From Anaerohalosphaeraceae bacterium (lineage in GTDB: Bacteria > Planctomycetota > Phycisphaerae > Sedimentisphaerales > UBA12454): DNA of 64,000 nt. The notes under the pieces were generated by a model, which saw only the letters and a list, made by a program, of their open reading frames with translations, searched no databases and was not told where the DNA came from. The DNA lies in the NCBI GenBank assembly GCA_021108375.1, contig JAIORA010000047.1, positions 1-64,000 of the forward strand, given 5' to 3'. Of the stretch, positions 17,941-26,420 are shown one piece after another. A program made the position numbers and the translations under genes. Numbering within the stretch: position 1 is the first letter of the stretch; every line of letters begins with the position of its first letter.

Positions 17941-18294
17941 TTACAGCGCAGCCTTTACTTTTTCGGTGATAGCGTCAAAACCCGCTGCATCGGCAATAGC
18001 TATTTCGCTAAGCATTTTCCGATTGAGTTCAATGCCGGCCTTTTTGCAACCGTTGATAAATTCGCTGTAACGAAGGCCTCTTTCTTTGCAGGCGGCGTTA
18101 AGACGGACAATCCACATTGACCTGAATTGTCTTTTCTTAAGTTTCCGGCCGATTCTGGCGTTGATATCTGCTCTTAAAGCAGCTTCTTTTGCGAGTCGAT
18201 ATGTGCGTCCGGGCGCATTTGCGTGCCCTTTAACGCGCTTGAAAATCCTCTTTTTAGACTGGCGACTTGCCGCCCCTTTACTTACTCTTGGCAT
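17941..18294 (-). CDS. rplT: 50S ribosomal protein L20
   Basis: A 117-residue basic protein with the canonical L20 opening MPRVSKGAASRQSKKRI and the conserved ADINARIGRKLKKRQFR segment near residue 65. L20 binds 23S rRNA early in 50S assembly and in other bacteria represses its own operon. It lies 89 bases downstream of rpmI and 44 bases upstream of pheS. The start has a GGAAAG ribosome site. Confidence 0.98.
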   Translation of the reverse strand: MPRVSKGAASRQSKKRIFKRVKGHANAPGRTYRLAKEAALRADINARIGRKLKKRQFRSMWIVRLNAACKERGLRYSEFINGCKKAGIELNRKMLSEIAIADAAGFDAITEKVKAAL

Positions 18295-18383
18295 ATCAGC
18301 TTTCCTTTCCTGAAAAAATTATATTCCCGCTGCGGCAGCTGAATGTGGCCGAGAAGCGGCATTTTATCGCTCTTTTAAGGCTT

Positions 18384-18581
18384 TTAGCCTTTGCCGAGCA
18401 GAGCTTTAATACGTCCCGTTACAGAACTGCTGAGAGTCATTGACTGTCTGAGATTACGGCGTTTTTTAGCATTTTTGCAACTCATAAGATGGCCGGCAAA
18501 GCTTTTGCGAGCTTTAATTTTACCGGATGCTGTAACTTTCACTCTTTTCGCTAACCCCTTGTGGGTCTTTTGCTTAGGCAT
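18384..18581 (-). CDS. rpmI: 50S ribosomal protein L35
   Basis: A 65-residue, lysine- and arginine-rich protein with the L35 opening MPKQKTHKGLAKRVKVTASG and the AGHLM segment at about residue 29. It sits between infC and rplT, the usual order. The 186-base gap to infC is long for this operon and contains a short hairpin (CTGCG, loop, CGCAG near 18704-18719), which may be part of a regulatory leader. Confidence 0.97.
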   Translation of the reverse strand: MPKQKTHKGLAKRVKVTASGKIKARKSFAGHLMSCKNAKKRRNLRQSMTLSSSVTGRIKALLGKG

Positions 18582-18767
18582 TATTTTAAATCCTTAAACT
18601 TACGGTATTCACTCTAATATGGAACTTAAAGACCAGTGATGTTACCATTTCCTGCTATTGAGGTCAACAGCAATTTTAAGAAAGTGCAAAAACACTCCCC
18701 CTGCTGCGATTTTACGCAGGAAAGACGTCCAGAGTTTTAAAAAACGTTACTTAGGGTTTATCCTAAC

Positions 18768-19277
18768 CTATTTTGGAAAAAGCGTCATCGTTATTCGCCT
18801 GCCCTGCCGTGATGGCGGCCTGTCAACTTTGGCAACCGCCTCAAGCTCATCGACGACGCTTTGCATCATTTCCTGAGCCCTGTCGAGGTGCAGCATTTCT
18901 CGCCCTCGGAACATCATAGTAAACTGAACTCTGTTGCCTTTTTCGAAAAACTTTTTGGCGTGTCCAAGTTTAGTCTGCAAGTCGTGCGGGTCCGTTTTAG
19001 GCCGTAAGCGTATTTCTTTGACCAGAATGACGTGCTGTTTTTTAACGTTTTGTTTAACTTTTCGTTTTTGCTCGTAGAGGTATTTGCCGTAATCCATAAT
19101 TCGGCAAACCGGCGGTTCGCTTGTAGGAGAAATCTCGACGAGGTCCAGCTTTTCGTTTTTGGCCATATCAGCCGCTTCGACCAAACTTACAACACCAATC
19201 TGCTGATTCTCGCTACCAATAAGACGAATGGGGTCGGCAAACACACGAGCATTAATTCTGAGTCTTGCTTTACTAAT
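18768..19277 (-). CDS. infC: Translation initiation factor IF-3, ATT start
   Basis: A 169-residue IF-3 when started at the ATT at 19277. This gives the family-typical N-terminus ISKARLRINARVFADPIR, which a GTG start at 19244 would remove. An AGGTGA ribosome site lies six bases upstream of the ATT. The N-domain (to about residue 80) and the C-domain with KEIRLRPKTDPHDLQTK and MMFRGREM are complete. The ATT/ATA start of infC is a classic autoregulation device in other bacteria, where IF-3 discriminates against its own unusual start codon. Confidence 0.93.
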   Translation of the reverse strand: MSKARLRINARVFADPIRLIGSENQQIGVVSLVEAADMAKNEKLDLVEISPTSEPPVCRIMDYGKYLYEQKRKVKQNVKKQHVILVKEIRLRPKTDPHDLQTKLGHAKKFFEKGNRVQFTMMFRGREMLHLDRAQEMMQSVVDELEAVAKVDRPPSRQGRRITMTLFPK

Positions 19278-19353
19278 TGTCTATCACCTAACCTTTCTTA
19301 AAAAATAACAATAATATGTAAAATGGCAAAATTGCCGAACTATCTACAACTTG

Positions 19354-21270
19354 TTAAAAAGTTAAATCCTGCGATTTTTCCGCATTTTTTTCTTTTACGA
19401 TTTTAACAAACTCATCAACGCTGGCAGAACTTGTTTCTTTGGAGCCTCTGGTTCTTACGTTAACGCAACCTTCCTGCGCTTCTTTTGGCCCGACTACGAG
19501 CATATACGGCGGTTTCTGGCTGTGCGTACGAGCGATTTTCGCTCCGATTTTTTCGTCCGAAACGTCAAGCGAACACCTGATTTGGCTTTGTTTTAATTTT
19601 CGGCAGACTTCCATCGCGTAATCGTTTGTCTTTTCGCTTATGGTAAGAATTTTCACCTGTTCCGGAGCCAGCCAAAGCGGCATATTCCCGCCATAATGTT
19701 CTATCAGTATCCCTATAAACCGCTCGAACGAACCGAGTATTGCCCGGTGAATCATAACGGGAGTCTTTTCGGTATTGTCCCTATCGGTATAGACCAGCCC
19801 GAATCTTTCCGGCATAGAAAAATCGAGTTGAATAGTACCAAGTTGCCAGCTTCTCTTAAGGCAGTCTTTGATATGGAAGTCAATCTTCGGCCCATAAAAA
19901 GCACCGTCGCCTTCATTGATTTGGTAATCGATTTTTTTATGGTCGAGTGCGCCTTTAAGTGCGCCGGTTGCGATATCCCAAATTTCATCAGAGCCGATAT
20001 GCTTGGCTGGCTTGGTCGAAAGTTCGATACGCACATCATCAAATCCGAATGCTTCATAAATTTCGAACACAAGGTTGATAACACCGATAACTTCGTTTTC
20101 GATTTGTTCCGGCAGACAGAATATGTGTGCGTCATCCTGTGTAAACTGCCTCACTCGTACCAGTCCGTGCATCATTCCGCTGGCTTCGTACCTGTGAACC
20201 AGGCCGAGTTCTGCGACCTTCATCGGAAATTCTTTATAGGAGTGCTGGCTGTTTTTGTAAACCAGACACCCGCCCGGACAGTTCATCGGTTTTATCGCGT
20301 AATTGACTTCATCGACGGACGTAAAATACATATTCTCTTTATAGTTATCCCAGTGGCCGCTCTTTTTCCAGAGTTTTTCATCGAGGATTATCGGCGTTTT
20401 AATTTCCTGATACTCGTATTTCTGATGAATTTCCCGCCAAAATTCGGTAATTTTGTTCCATATTACCATTCCGTTGGGGTGGAAAAACGCAAAACCGGGA
20501 CCCTCTTCGTGAAGGCTGAACAGGCCAAGCTGTTTTCCAAGTACTCTATGGTCGCGTTTTTTCGCCTCTTCAAGCAAATCGAGATGCTCGGAGAGGTCTT
20601 TTTTATTGAACCAGCAGGTACCATAAATTCTTTGCAGCATTTTTTCGGTGGAATCTCCGTGCCAGTACGCCCCCGCCACCGACATAATTTTAAAGCTGCC
20701 GATTTTTCCGGTACTTCCTATGTGCGGCCCTTTGCAAAGGTCTTCAAAACCCTGCCCGTGTGAGTAAAAACTCAGCACATCGCCGGACGCTCTTTCGACA
20801 TTATCCACTTTATAGCGGTTGCCCGCAACGTGCAGCATCGCTTCCTGTCGCAACAATTCCCTGTGAACAAAAGGACTGTCGGCGGCAACAATTTCAGTCA
20901 TCTTCTTTTCGATACGCTCAAAATCTTCTGGCCGAATAGATTCTTCAAGGTCGATGTCGTAGTAAAAACCATCATCGATTGTCGGCCCGTAAACCAGTTC
21001 GGCCTTTGGCCAGATACTGCAAATCGCCTCTGCCATTATGTGCGCGCAGCTGTGGCGCATTATTTCAAGTGCGATGGGGTCTTTGTTTGTGATTATTTCG
21101 AGAGAGACTTCGCCGTTTAAGGGGCAGGACAGGTCTTTTAATTCTCCGTCAATTTTGGCCGCAACAGCCGCCTTTGCCAGCCCCGGGCCTATCGATTCTG
21201 TAACCTGTTTTGCTGTAACACCGTCTTGTAATTCTAATATCTTACCGTCAGGCAGTTTTACTTTCGCCAT
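19354..21270 (-). CDS. thrS: Threonyl-tRNA synthetase
   Basis: A 638-residue class II synthetase, normal in length. Domains in order are TGS (1-60), the editing domain with H73-x3-H77 in RHSCAHIMAEA, the catalytic core with the zinc-ligand motif KPMNCPGGC (near 335) and the anticodon-binding domain (about 540-625). It heads the translation-gene run on this strand; infC begins 76 bases downstream. A near-consensus promoter lies 76 bases upstream of the ATG. Confidence 0.98.
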   Translation of the reverse strand: MAKVKLPDGKILELQDGVTAKQVTESIGPGLAKAAVAAKIDGELKDLSCPLNGEVSLEIITNKDPIALEIMRHSCAHIMAEAICSIWPKAELVYGPTIDDGFYYDIDLEESIRPEDFERIEKKMTEIVAADSPFVHRELLRQEAMLHVAGNRYKVDNVERASGDVLSFYSHGQGFEDLCKGPHIGSTGKIGSFKIMSVAGAYWHGDSTEKMLQRIYGTCWFNKKDLSEHLDLLEEAKKRDHRVLGKQLGLFSLHEEGPGFAFFHPNGMVIWNKITEFWREIHQKYEYQEIKTPIILDEKLWKKSGHWDNYKENMYFTSVDEVNYAIKPMNCPGGCLVYKNSQHSYKEFPMKVAELGLVHRYEASGMMHGLVRVRQFTQDDAHIFCLPEQIENEVIGVINLVFEIYEAFGFDDVRIELSTKPAKHIGSDEIWDIATGALKGALDHKKIDYQINEGDGAFYGPKIDFHIKDCLKRSWQLGTIQLDFSMPERFGLVYTDRDNTEKTPVMIHRAILGSFERFIGILIEHYGGNMPLWLAPEQVKILTISEKTNDYAMEVCRKLKQSQIRCSLDVSDEKIGAKIARTHSQKPPYMLVVGPKEAQEGCVNVRTRGSKETSSASVDEFVKIVKEKNAEKSQDLTF

Positions 21271-21345
21271 TCACCTTTTCCAGATTTTCAATAAAAACAA
21301 TGAGCCTTTCCCGGCCAAAACAGGAGGCGTACAATAACGGTGTGT

Positions 21346-21374
21346 AATATAACTTTATCGTTGAAATTTGTCAA
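21346..21374 (-). promoter_or_regulatory. Promoter of thrS and the downstream translation genes
   Basis: On the minus strand TTGACA (21374-21369) and TATATT (21351-21346) are 17 bases apart. The predicted start is near 21339, giving a leader of about 70 bases before thrS. No T-box could be recognised. The plus-strand interval 21375-21551 shows nothing further that I can support. Confidence 0.7.
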
Positions 21375-21551
21375 GTATTGACAGTAAAAAGATTTATAAT
21401 TCATCCCAAAAACCATAACAAACACCATCCGTGGCATTGCCAGTGCCAAAAATAAGGGTTTTGGGATAGCTTCTATTTAGCTTTTGAAGCCCGTTTTAAA
21501 AGGCGGCATTTCCTATCCTGTTTTCCGTTTAGCATAATAGCGATATAAAAC

Positions 21552-21579
21552 TTGATAAACGTTTTGAAAGTGGTATAAT
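21552..21579 (+). promoter_or_regulatory. Promoter of the FHA gene
   Basis: TTGATA at 21552-21557 and a consensus TATAAT at 21574-21579 are separated by 16 bases, about 40 bases upstream of the FHA start codon. Confidence 0.6.
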
Positions 21580-21626
21580 ACATATAGGTGTGTAGGCTGA
21601 CTCGTTTTGTTCAATGGAGATACAAA

Positions 21627-22040
21627 ATGGAAGTAGCACTTGTATTGCAAAAAAAGGATGGAACCAGAAAGACTTTCCCTGTCCCCAACAAGGCCACGAT
21701 ATTGGGCAGAAGGCCGGATTGCGATTTATGCATCCCTCTACAGGTCGTATCCCGCAGGCACTGTCAGTTCAGCCAGGAAGAGCAGTCACTCAAAATCCGC
21801 GATTTGCATTCGAGCAACGGCACATTCCTCAATGGCGAAAAGGTGCTGGACTCAATAGATGTCAAGCCCGGAGATAAAGTGCAGGTCGGCCCGCTTACTT
21901 TCACAGTCAAAATAGATGGCCGGCCGGAATCAATATCTGCCGCCGATTCCGCCATCATTCAGCCAAGTCCCGCCCCAACCGTCTCAGATGAGGAATTGCT
22001 CAACGGCAACGAAACTTATACCGGCCAGAACACCGTTTAA
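21627..22040 (+). CDS. FHA-domain protein
   Basis: A 137-residue protein that is almost entirely one forkhead-associated domain. The phosphothreonine-binding motifs are clear: GRRPDCDLCIP (about 25-35), SRRHCQF (about 40-46) and SSNGTFLNGEKV (about 60-71). A short low-complexity tail follows. It should bind phosphothreonine peptides and act as an adaptor. I chose the ATG at 21627 because it has GGAGAT upstream and begins right at the first beta strand; an in-frame start at 21588 adds 13 residues with no such site. No Ser/Thr kinase gene is nearby. Confidence 0.9.
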   Translation: MEVALVLQKKDGTRKTFPVPNKATILGRRPDCDLCIPLQVVSRRHCQFSQEEQSLKIRDLHSSNGTFLNGEKVLDSIDVKPGDKVQVGPLTFTVKIDGRPESISAADSAIIQPSPAPTVSDEELLNGNETYTGQNTV

Positions 22041-22074
22041 TTCACCGCAAATCTGAAAATCTGCTATTTTCCTT

Positions 22075-22102
22075 TTGAAAATCTCTGCGCCATCTGTATA
22101 AT
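22075..22102 (+). promoter_or_regulatory. Promoter of ackA
   Basis: TTGAAA at 22075-22080 and TATAAT at 22097-22102 are 16 bases apart. Transcription should start near 22109, leaving a leader of about 105 bases before ackA. Confidence 0.6.
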
Positions 22103-22114
22103 GCCGATTTAGAT

Positions 22115-22150
22115 AAAGGGAAGCTCTGTTAATTGCCTTTGAGCGGCAAA
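22115..22150 (+). repeat. Diverged dispersed repeat in the ackA leader, copy B
   Basis: The sequence AGGGAAGCTCTGTTAATTG and the following CCTTTGAGCGGCAA parallel 28687-28719 with few differences. It can form a hairpin (TTGCC with GGCAA) and lies just after the predicted transcription start. Confidence 0.55.
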
Positions 22151-22186
22151 AAGGTTCGCTTGTCCGCCGAAATGAATTTTTAGAGG

Positions 22187-22213
22187 TTTCCCAAAGGAAG
22201 GGTTTTGGGGAAA
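22187..22213 (+). promoter_or_regulatory. Hairpin over the ackA ribosome-binding region
   Basis: TTTCCCAAA at 22187-22195 can pair with TTTTGGGGAAA at 22203-22213, with GGAAGGG in the loop. The 3' arm ends one base before the ackA start codon. Both possible ribosome sites, GGAAGG in the loop and GGGG in the stem, are part of this structure, so it could control translation. Confidence 0.5.
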
Positions 22214-22214
22214 T

Positions 22215-23414
22215 ATGAAGGTATTGGTAATCAACGCGGGAAGCTCGTCAATTAAGTATCAATTATTCGAAATGCCCTCCAAGGAAGTCATCGCAAAGGG
22301 CCTGCTGGAGAGAATAGGCGAGCAGGATTCAAACCTGTCTCACAAACATAACGGCAGCGAATATAAAACCAAAAAATATGTCCCCGACCACACCGCCGGT
22401 ATGAGTTTGATACTCGAAACCCTTGTCGATACTGACAATCCGACAATAGAGGATATTTCTCAGATTCGGGCCGTGGGTCACCGCGTTGTACATGGCGGCG
22501 AGGAATTTACCGGCTCGTGTCTGATAGATGAAAATGTAATCGCTTCGATAGAAAAGTTTGCCGACCTTGCCCCCCTGCATAACCCCCCAAATCTCGTCGG
22601 CATAGTAGCCGCGATAGAAAATCTACCCGGCGCAGTCCAGGTAGCCTGTTTTGATACTGCCTTTCACGCTTCGATACCAAAAACTGCCTACCTCTACGCC
22701 CTGCCGTATGAAATTTATGAAAAGTACCGCGTCAGGCGATACGGCTTTCACGGCACAAGCCACAACTACGTTGCTCGCAGAGCTGCCGAGCTTGAAGGTA
22801 AAAAATTTGAAGACATTAACACCATTACCTGCCATCTGGGCAATGGCTGTTCAATTGCCGCCGTAAAGGCCGGCAAGAGCATCGATACTTCTATGGGCTT
22901 TACTCCGCTTGAAGGCGTTGTAATGGGAACACGCAGCGGCGATTTCGACCCCGCCATTCTCTTCTATCTTGCCGAAAAGGGTTACAGCATCAGCGATTTG
23001 AATGATATGTGCAACAAGCAAAGCGGACTGCTCGGTATTTCCGGCAGTTCCAACGATATGCGGAATCTCTGCGACCTTGCCGATTCCGGCGATGAGCGGG
23101 CAATCCTGGCAATCGACATTTTTGCTTACAGAATACGCAAGTACGTTGGCGCATACACTGCGGCTCTGGGCAGCGTTGACACCATCGTCTTTACCGGCGG
23201 TATAGGCGAAAACAATTCAGGCTTAAGAGAAAAAATCTGCGGGAATCTCACTCAGATAGGCGTAGAAATAGACGAACAAAAAAACGCCAATGTCATTCGC
23301 AAAGAAGGTGTAATAAATACCGATTCGAGCAGGATAAGAGTTTACGTTATCCCAACCGATGAGGAAGGCGTAATCGCCGAAGACACTTATCGACTGGCAG
23401 GCGAAAAAGTATAA
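22215..23414 (+). CDS. ackA: Acetate kinase
   Basis: A 399-residue ASKHA-family kinase that interconverts acetyl phosphate plus ADP with acetate plus ATP. The opening VINAGSSSIKYQLF, the catalytic RRYGFHGTSH near residue 175, the HLGNGCS loop near 208 and the GGIGEN motif near 330 are all present. It is full length. The usual partner pta is not adjacent. It implies acetate fermentation or acetyl-phosphate metabolism. It lies behind its own promoter and a structured leader. Confidence 0.97.
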   Translation: MKVLVINAGSSSIKYQLFEMPSKEVIAKGLLERIGEQDSNLSHKHNGSEYKTKKYVPDHTAGMSLILETLVDTDNPTIEDISQIRAVGHRVVHGGEEFTGSCLIDENVIASIEKFADLAPLHNPPNLVGIVAAIENLPGAVQVACFDTAFHASIPKTAYLYALPYEIYEKYRVRRYGFHGTSHNYVARRAAELEGKKFEDINTITCHLGNGCSIAAVKAGKSIDTSMGFTPLEGVVMGTRSGDFDPAILFYLAEKGYSISDLNDMCNKQSGLLGISGSSNDMRNLCDLADSGDERAILAIDIFAYRIRKYVGAYTAALGSVDTIVFTGGIGENNSGLREKICGNLTQIGVEIDEQKNANVIRKEGVINTDSSRIRVYVIPTDEEGVIAEDTYRLAGEKV

Positions 23415-23455
23415 AATAATCACAGTTCATATTTTACTTGCGAAAGGGATTTAAA

Positions 23456-24100
23456 ATGAGGAACTTTACTTTCGGGTCTCTGTTCGTTCTTATTTTTCTT
23501 TCCGCTGGCTGTCAGAGCGTTTACTACAAAACAATGGAGGGTTTTGGCAAACATAAAAGGGATTTACTTGTTGACCGTGTTAAGGATTCACGCGATGCCC
23601 AAGAAGAAACCAAAGCCCAGTTTGCCTCGGCACTGGAGCAATTCACTACCATCTTGAATTATGATGGCGGAGAGCTTCAGGAAAAATACAATCTGCTGAA
23701 CGATGAATTCAAAAAAAGCCAATCAAAAGCCTCTACCGTCCGCAAAAGGATTAAGGATGTTGAGCAAGTTTCACAGGATTTGTTCAAAGAGTGGGAAAAA
23801 GAACTTGACCAATATACCAATAACAAACTTCGCGCTTCCAGCAAGTCCAAATTGGACCAGACTCGCAGTAAGTATGGCCGGTTAATAACGGCTATGAAAA
23901 AAGCTGAGACAAAAATCGCTCCTGTACTGAACGCTTTCCGTGACCAGGTGCTGTATCTAAAACATAATCTAAACGCCCAGGCGATTAGCTCACTCCAGAG
24001 CGAGCTTTCCACTGTTGAGTCAGACATTGCGTCTTTGATAGACGAAATGGAAGTTTCAATTGCACAGGCAAATGAATTTATTGAATCAATGACAGAGTAA
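23456..24100 (+). CDS. DUF2959 family lipoprotein
   Basis: A 214-residue protein with a lipoprotein signal ending LSAGC (C19). The mature part is nearly all helical coiled coil and carries the DUF2959 signature YYKTMEGFGKHKRDLLVDRV followed by DSRDAQEETKAQF. The family is widespread in Gram-negative bacteria and its function is unknown. I chose the ATG at 23456, which has GAAAGGGAT upstream, over a TTG at 23438. It is 41 bases downstream of ackA and could share its transcript. Confidence 0.87.
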   Translation: MRNFTFGSLFVLIFLSAGCQSVYYKTMEGFGKHKRDLLVDRVKDSRDAQEETKAQFASALEQFTTILNYDGGELQEKYNLLNDEFKKSQSKASTVRKRIKDVEQVSQDLFKEWEKELDQYTNNKLRASSKSKLDQTRSKYGRLITAMKKAETKIAPVLNAFRDQVLYLKHNLNAQAISSLQSELSTVESDIASLIDEMEVSIAQANEFIESMTE

Positions 24101-24120
24101 AAATTCGCATTACACATCCC

Positions 24121-24153
24121 GCCGTAGTAGCCGAGCAGCGGAAGCTGCCGGAT
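24121..24153 (-). repeat. Dispersed intergenic repeat, second family, copy 1
   Basis: The reverse complement, ATCCGGCAGCTTCCGCTGCT continuing CGGCTACTACGGC, matches 33346-33378 with four differences. It lies between the DUF2959 lipoprotein gene and mnmG. Confidence 0.7.
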
Positions 24154-24159
24154 AAGTTA

Positions 24160-24195
24160 TTGTCATTGCGAGGCCTTACGGCCGCGGCAATCCCG
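24160..24195 (+). repeat. Dispersed intergenic repeat, third family
   Basis: TTGTCATTGCGAGGCC followed by a G+C-rich hairpin matches the reverse complement of 33001-33027. This copy ends one base before the mnmG stop codon on the minus strand. Confidence 0.65.
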
Positions 24196-24196
24196 T

Positions 24197-26014
24197 TTAC
24201 ATCGAAAACTTTTTCTTCAGGTGGATTTGAATAACCATCAAATCCGCGGGCGTTATGCCGCCTATTCTGCCTGCTTGGCCCAGTGTTGCCGGAGTAAAGG
24301 CACTGAGTTTTTCCTTAGCCTCGGCCCGCAGATGTGCCACTTCGTTATAATCTAAATCCAACGGCAGCTTATGGCTTTCCATTCTGCGGAACTTCTCGAC
24401 CATTCTCTGCTGTTTTTTCGTATAGCCGGCATATTTCGCGTCAATTACCGCCGCATCGATTACTTCATTGCTAAGGCTCATAGCTTTTATTGCAGGCAAT
24501 TGGCTCAACTGACCGGCCAGCGGATTTTCCGGCTGGCTCAACTGCTGCCACAGCGATTTGCCTTTGGACCGTTCTGATTTTAGATAATTGTACAACCGCT
24601 CAAGCTGGGCGGTTTTGATTTCAAACCGCCTGCACCTTTGGTCGCTGACTAAGCCGATGGATTTGCCGATTGGGGTTAGTCTTCTGTCTGCGTTATCGCT
24701 TCGCAGCGAAAGCCGGTACTCCGCCCTTGATGTAAACATTCGGTAAGGCTCATCGATAGGACGAGTCAGTAAATCGTCAATCATAACGCCGATATACGCC
24801 TGGTCTCTGCCGAGTACCAAAGGCTCGTCGCCGAAGATTTTCCTCGCTGCGTTAACCCCGGCGAGCAACCCCTGCGCCCCTGCCTCTTCGTAGCCGCTCG
24901 TGCCGTTAACCTGACCAGCCAGAAACAATCCAGCGATTCTTTTTGTTTCGAGACTTATCTTAAGCTGTTCAGCCGGGCAGTAGTCATATTCGATAGCGTA
25001 AGCGTAATGCACAATTCTCGCATTTTCGGTTCCCGGCAGAAACTTCAGCATTTGCTCCTGTATATCTCTCGGCGCTGATGTGCTTATCCCGTTGCAATAG
25101 ATAGTTTTCCGTTGGGCATCTTCAGGCTCTAAAAAAACCTGATGCCTGCCCTTGTCAGCAAATCGCATTATCTTGGTTTCTATACTCGGACAGTAACGCG
25201 GGCCGGTAGTCTTAATCTGCCCGCTGTAAAGCGGCATCTGCCTGAGATTATCCCGAAGCAATTTATGGATTTTTTCATTCGTATAAGTTGTCCAGCAGGG
25301 AATCTGTTCCTGCGTTATTTCATCGTTCATAAACGAAAACTGGTAAGGCTCATCGTCGCCGAGCTGAATTTCGGTTTTATCGTAATCTATTGTTTCAGCA
25401 TCGAGCCTTGCAGGCGTGCCGGTTTTCAGACGTTCCACACGCAGCCCGAGTTTTTTCAAACTGTCCGAAAGCGCATTCGCTGCCGGCTCTCCTAACCTTC
25501 CGCCGGCACTTTGTTCTGAGCCGATATGCATAACCCCGCGCAAGAATGTACCAGCCGTTATTATCAGAGCTTTGCAATTATAAACGCTTCCATCGGCGCA
25601 GCGAATTCCTGTAACAGCATTTTTTTCGGTTAAAATCTCTGCCGCGGTTGCTTCGATAATTGTCAGGCCGTCCGTTGCTTCAAGGCTTTGGCGTATGAAT
25701 TCGGAGTATTTATATTTATCGATTTGCGCTCTTGGCGAACGAACTGCCGGGCCTTTAGAGCGGTTGAGCAGGCGGAACTGGATACCAGCCGAATCCGTCG
25801 CAGTACCCATAAGGCCGCCGAGAGCGTCAATTTCTCTGGCTATTTGTCCTTTGCCGAGTCCTCCGATAGCGGGGTTACAGCTTGCCATCGCGATTGTTTC
25901 CCTGCTCATTGTCAGCAGCAGTGTTTTCGCGCCGAGCCTCGCTGCCGCGTGCGCAGCTTCTGCCCCTGCGTGGCCGGCCCCGATTACTATGCAGTCGAAC
26001 GTATTAGCTTTCAT
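24197..26014 (-). CDS. mnmG: tRNA uridine-5-carboxymethylaminomethyl(34) synthesis protein MnmG
   Basis: A 605-residue FAD protein that, with MnmE, modifies C5 of wobble uridine. The Rossmann motif VIGAGHAGAEAA is at residues 10-21. The GidA signatures CNPAIGGLGKGQIAREID and GRGYCPSIE-like TTGPRYCPSIETKI are present, as is the C-terminal helical domain that binds MnmE. The length is normal. The start overlaps the acpS stop by four bases. MnmE is not in this window. Confidence 0.96.
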   Translation of the reverse strand: MKANTFDCIVIGAGHAGAEAAHAAARLGAKTLLLTMSRETIAMASCNPAIGGLGKGQIAREIDALGGLMGTATDSAGIQFRLLNRSKGPAVRSPRAQIDKYKYSEFIRQSLEATDGLTIIEATAAEILTEKNAVTGIRCADGSVYNCKALIITAGTFLRGVMHIGSEQSAGGRLGEPAANALSDSLKKLGLRVERLKTGTPARLDAETIDYDKTEIQLGDDEPYQFSFMNDEITQEQIPCWTTYTNEKIHKLLRDNLRQMPLYSGQIKTTGPRYCPSIETKIMRFADKGRHQVFLEPEDAQRKTIYCNGISTSAPRDIQEQMLKFLPGTENARIVHYAYAIEYDYCPAEQLKISLETKRIAGLFLAGQVNGTSGYEEAGAQGLLAGVNAARKIFGDEPLVLGRDQAYIGVMIDDLLTRPIDEPYRMFTSRAEYRLSLRSDNADRRLTPIGKSIGLVSDQRCRRFEIKTAQLERLYNYLKSERSKGKSLWQQLSQPENPLAGQLSQLPAIKAMSLSNEVIDAAVIDAKYAGYTKKQQRMVEKFRRMESHKLPLDLDYNEVAHLRAEAKEKLSAFTPATLGQAGRIGGITPADLMVIQIHLKKKFSM

Positions 26015-26400
26015 TGTGCATCCGCGATTGCGACGGCAGAGGCCATAACAAAATTTGCGGTGTGAGTTATGCTAAGGCTTATCGGCTCGATACCAAGTTT
26101 CTCAGCGATTTTTTTCACTTCGCCGCTAAGGTTCACAATGGGCCTGCCGAGTTCGTTATTGATAATTTCTATATCGGTCCACGCGATTTTACCACGCCAG
26201 CCGGTTCCCATCATTTTTAGAACTGCCTCTTTCGCTGCAAACCGTCCCGCAAGCCGTTCTGTTTTGTTCTTTATTTTTTCCGCCTGCTCCTGTTCAGCAG
26301 CGGTAAAAACCCTATCGAGAAAATGACTGCCGTGCCTTGCTATCATCTGCTCAATCCGCGGACAGTCAACTAAGTCTATTCCGTGTGCCACAATTTTCAT
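26011..26400 (-). CDS. acpS: Holo-[acyl-carrier-protein] synthase
   Basis: A 129-residue phosphopantetheinyl transferase that activates ACP for fatty acid synthesis. The magnesium-binding residues are visible as D9 in AHGIDLVD and the ERLAGRFAAKEAVLKMMGTGWRG segment (about 47-69). The length is typical of the AcpS trimer type. It lies between a lipoprotein-like PPIase and mnmG in what looks like one transcription unit. Confidence 0.95.
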   Translation of the reverse strand: MKIVAHGIDLVDCPRIEQMIARHGSHFLDRVFTAAEQEQAEKIKNKTERLAGRFAAKEAVLKMMGTGWRGKIAWTDIEIINNELGRPIVNLSGEVKKIAEKLGIEPISLSITHTANFVMASAVAIADAQ

Positions 26401-26420
26401 AATCGCTCTTTGATAGTAAT

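Noticed and set aside
21375-21551. T-box or other tRNA-sensing leader for thrS
   Set aside because: The thrS promoter lies only about 70 bases from the start codon, leaving too little room, and no T-box sequence (TGGnACCGCG) is seen.
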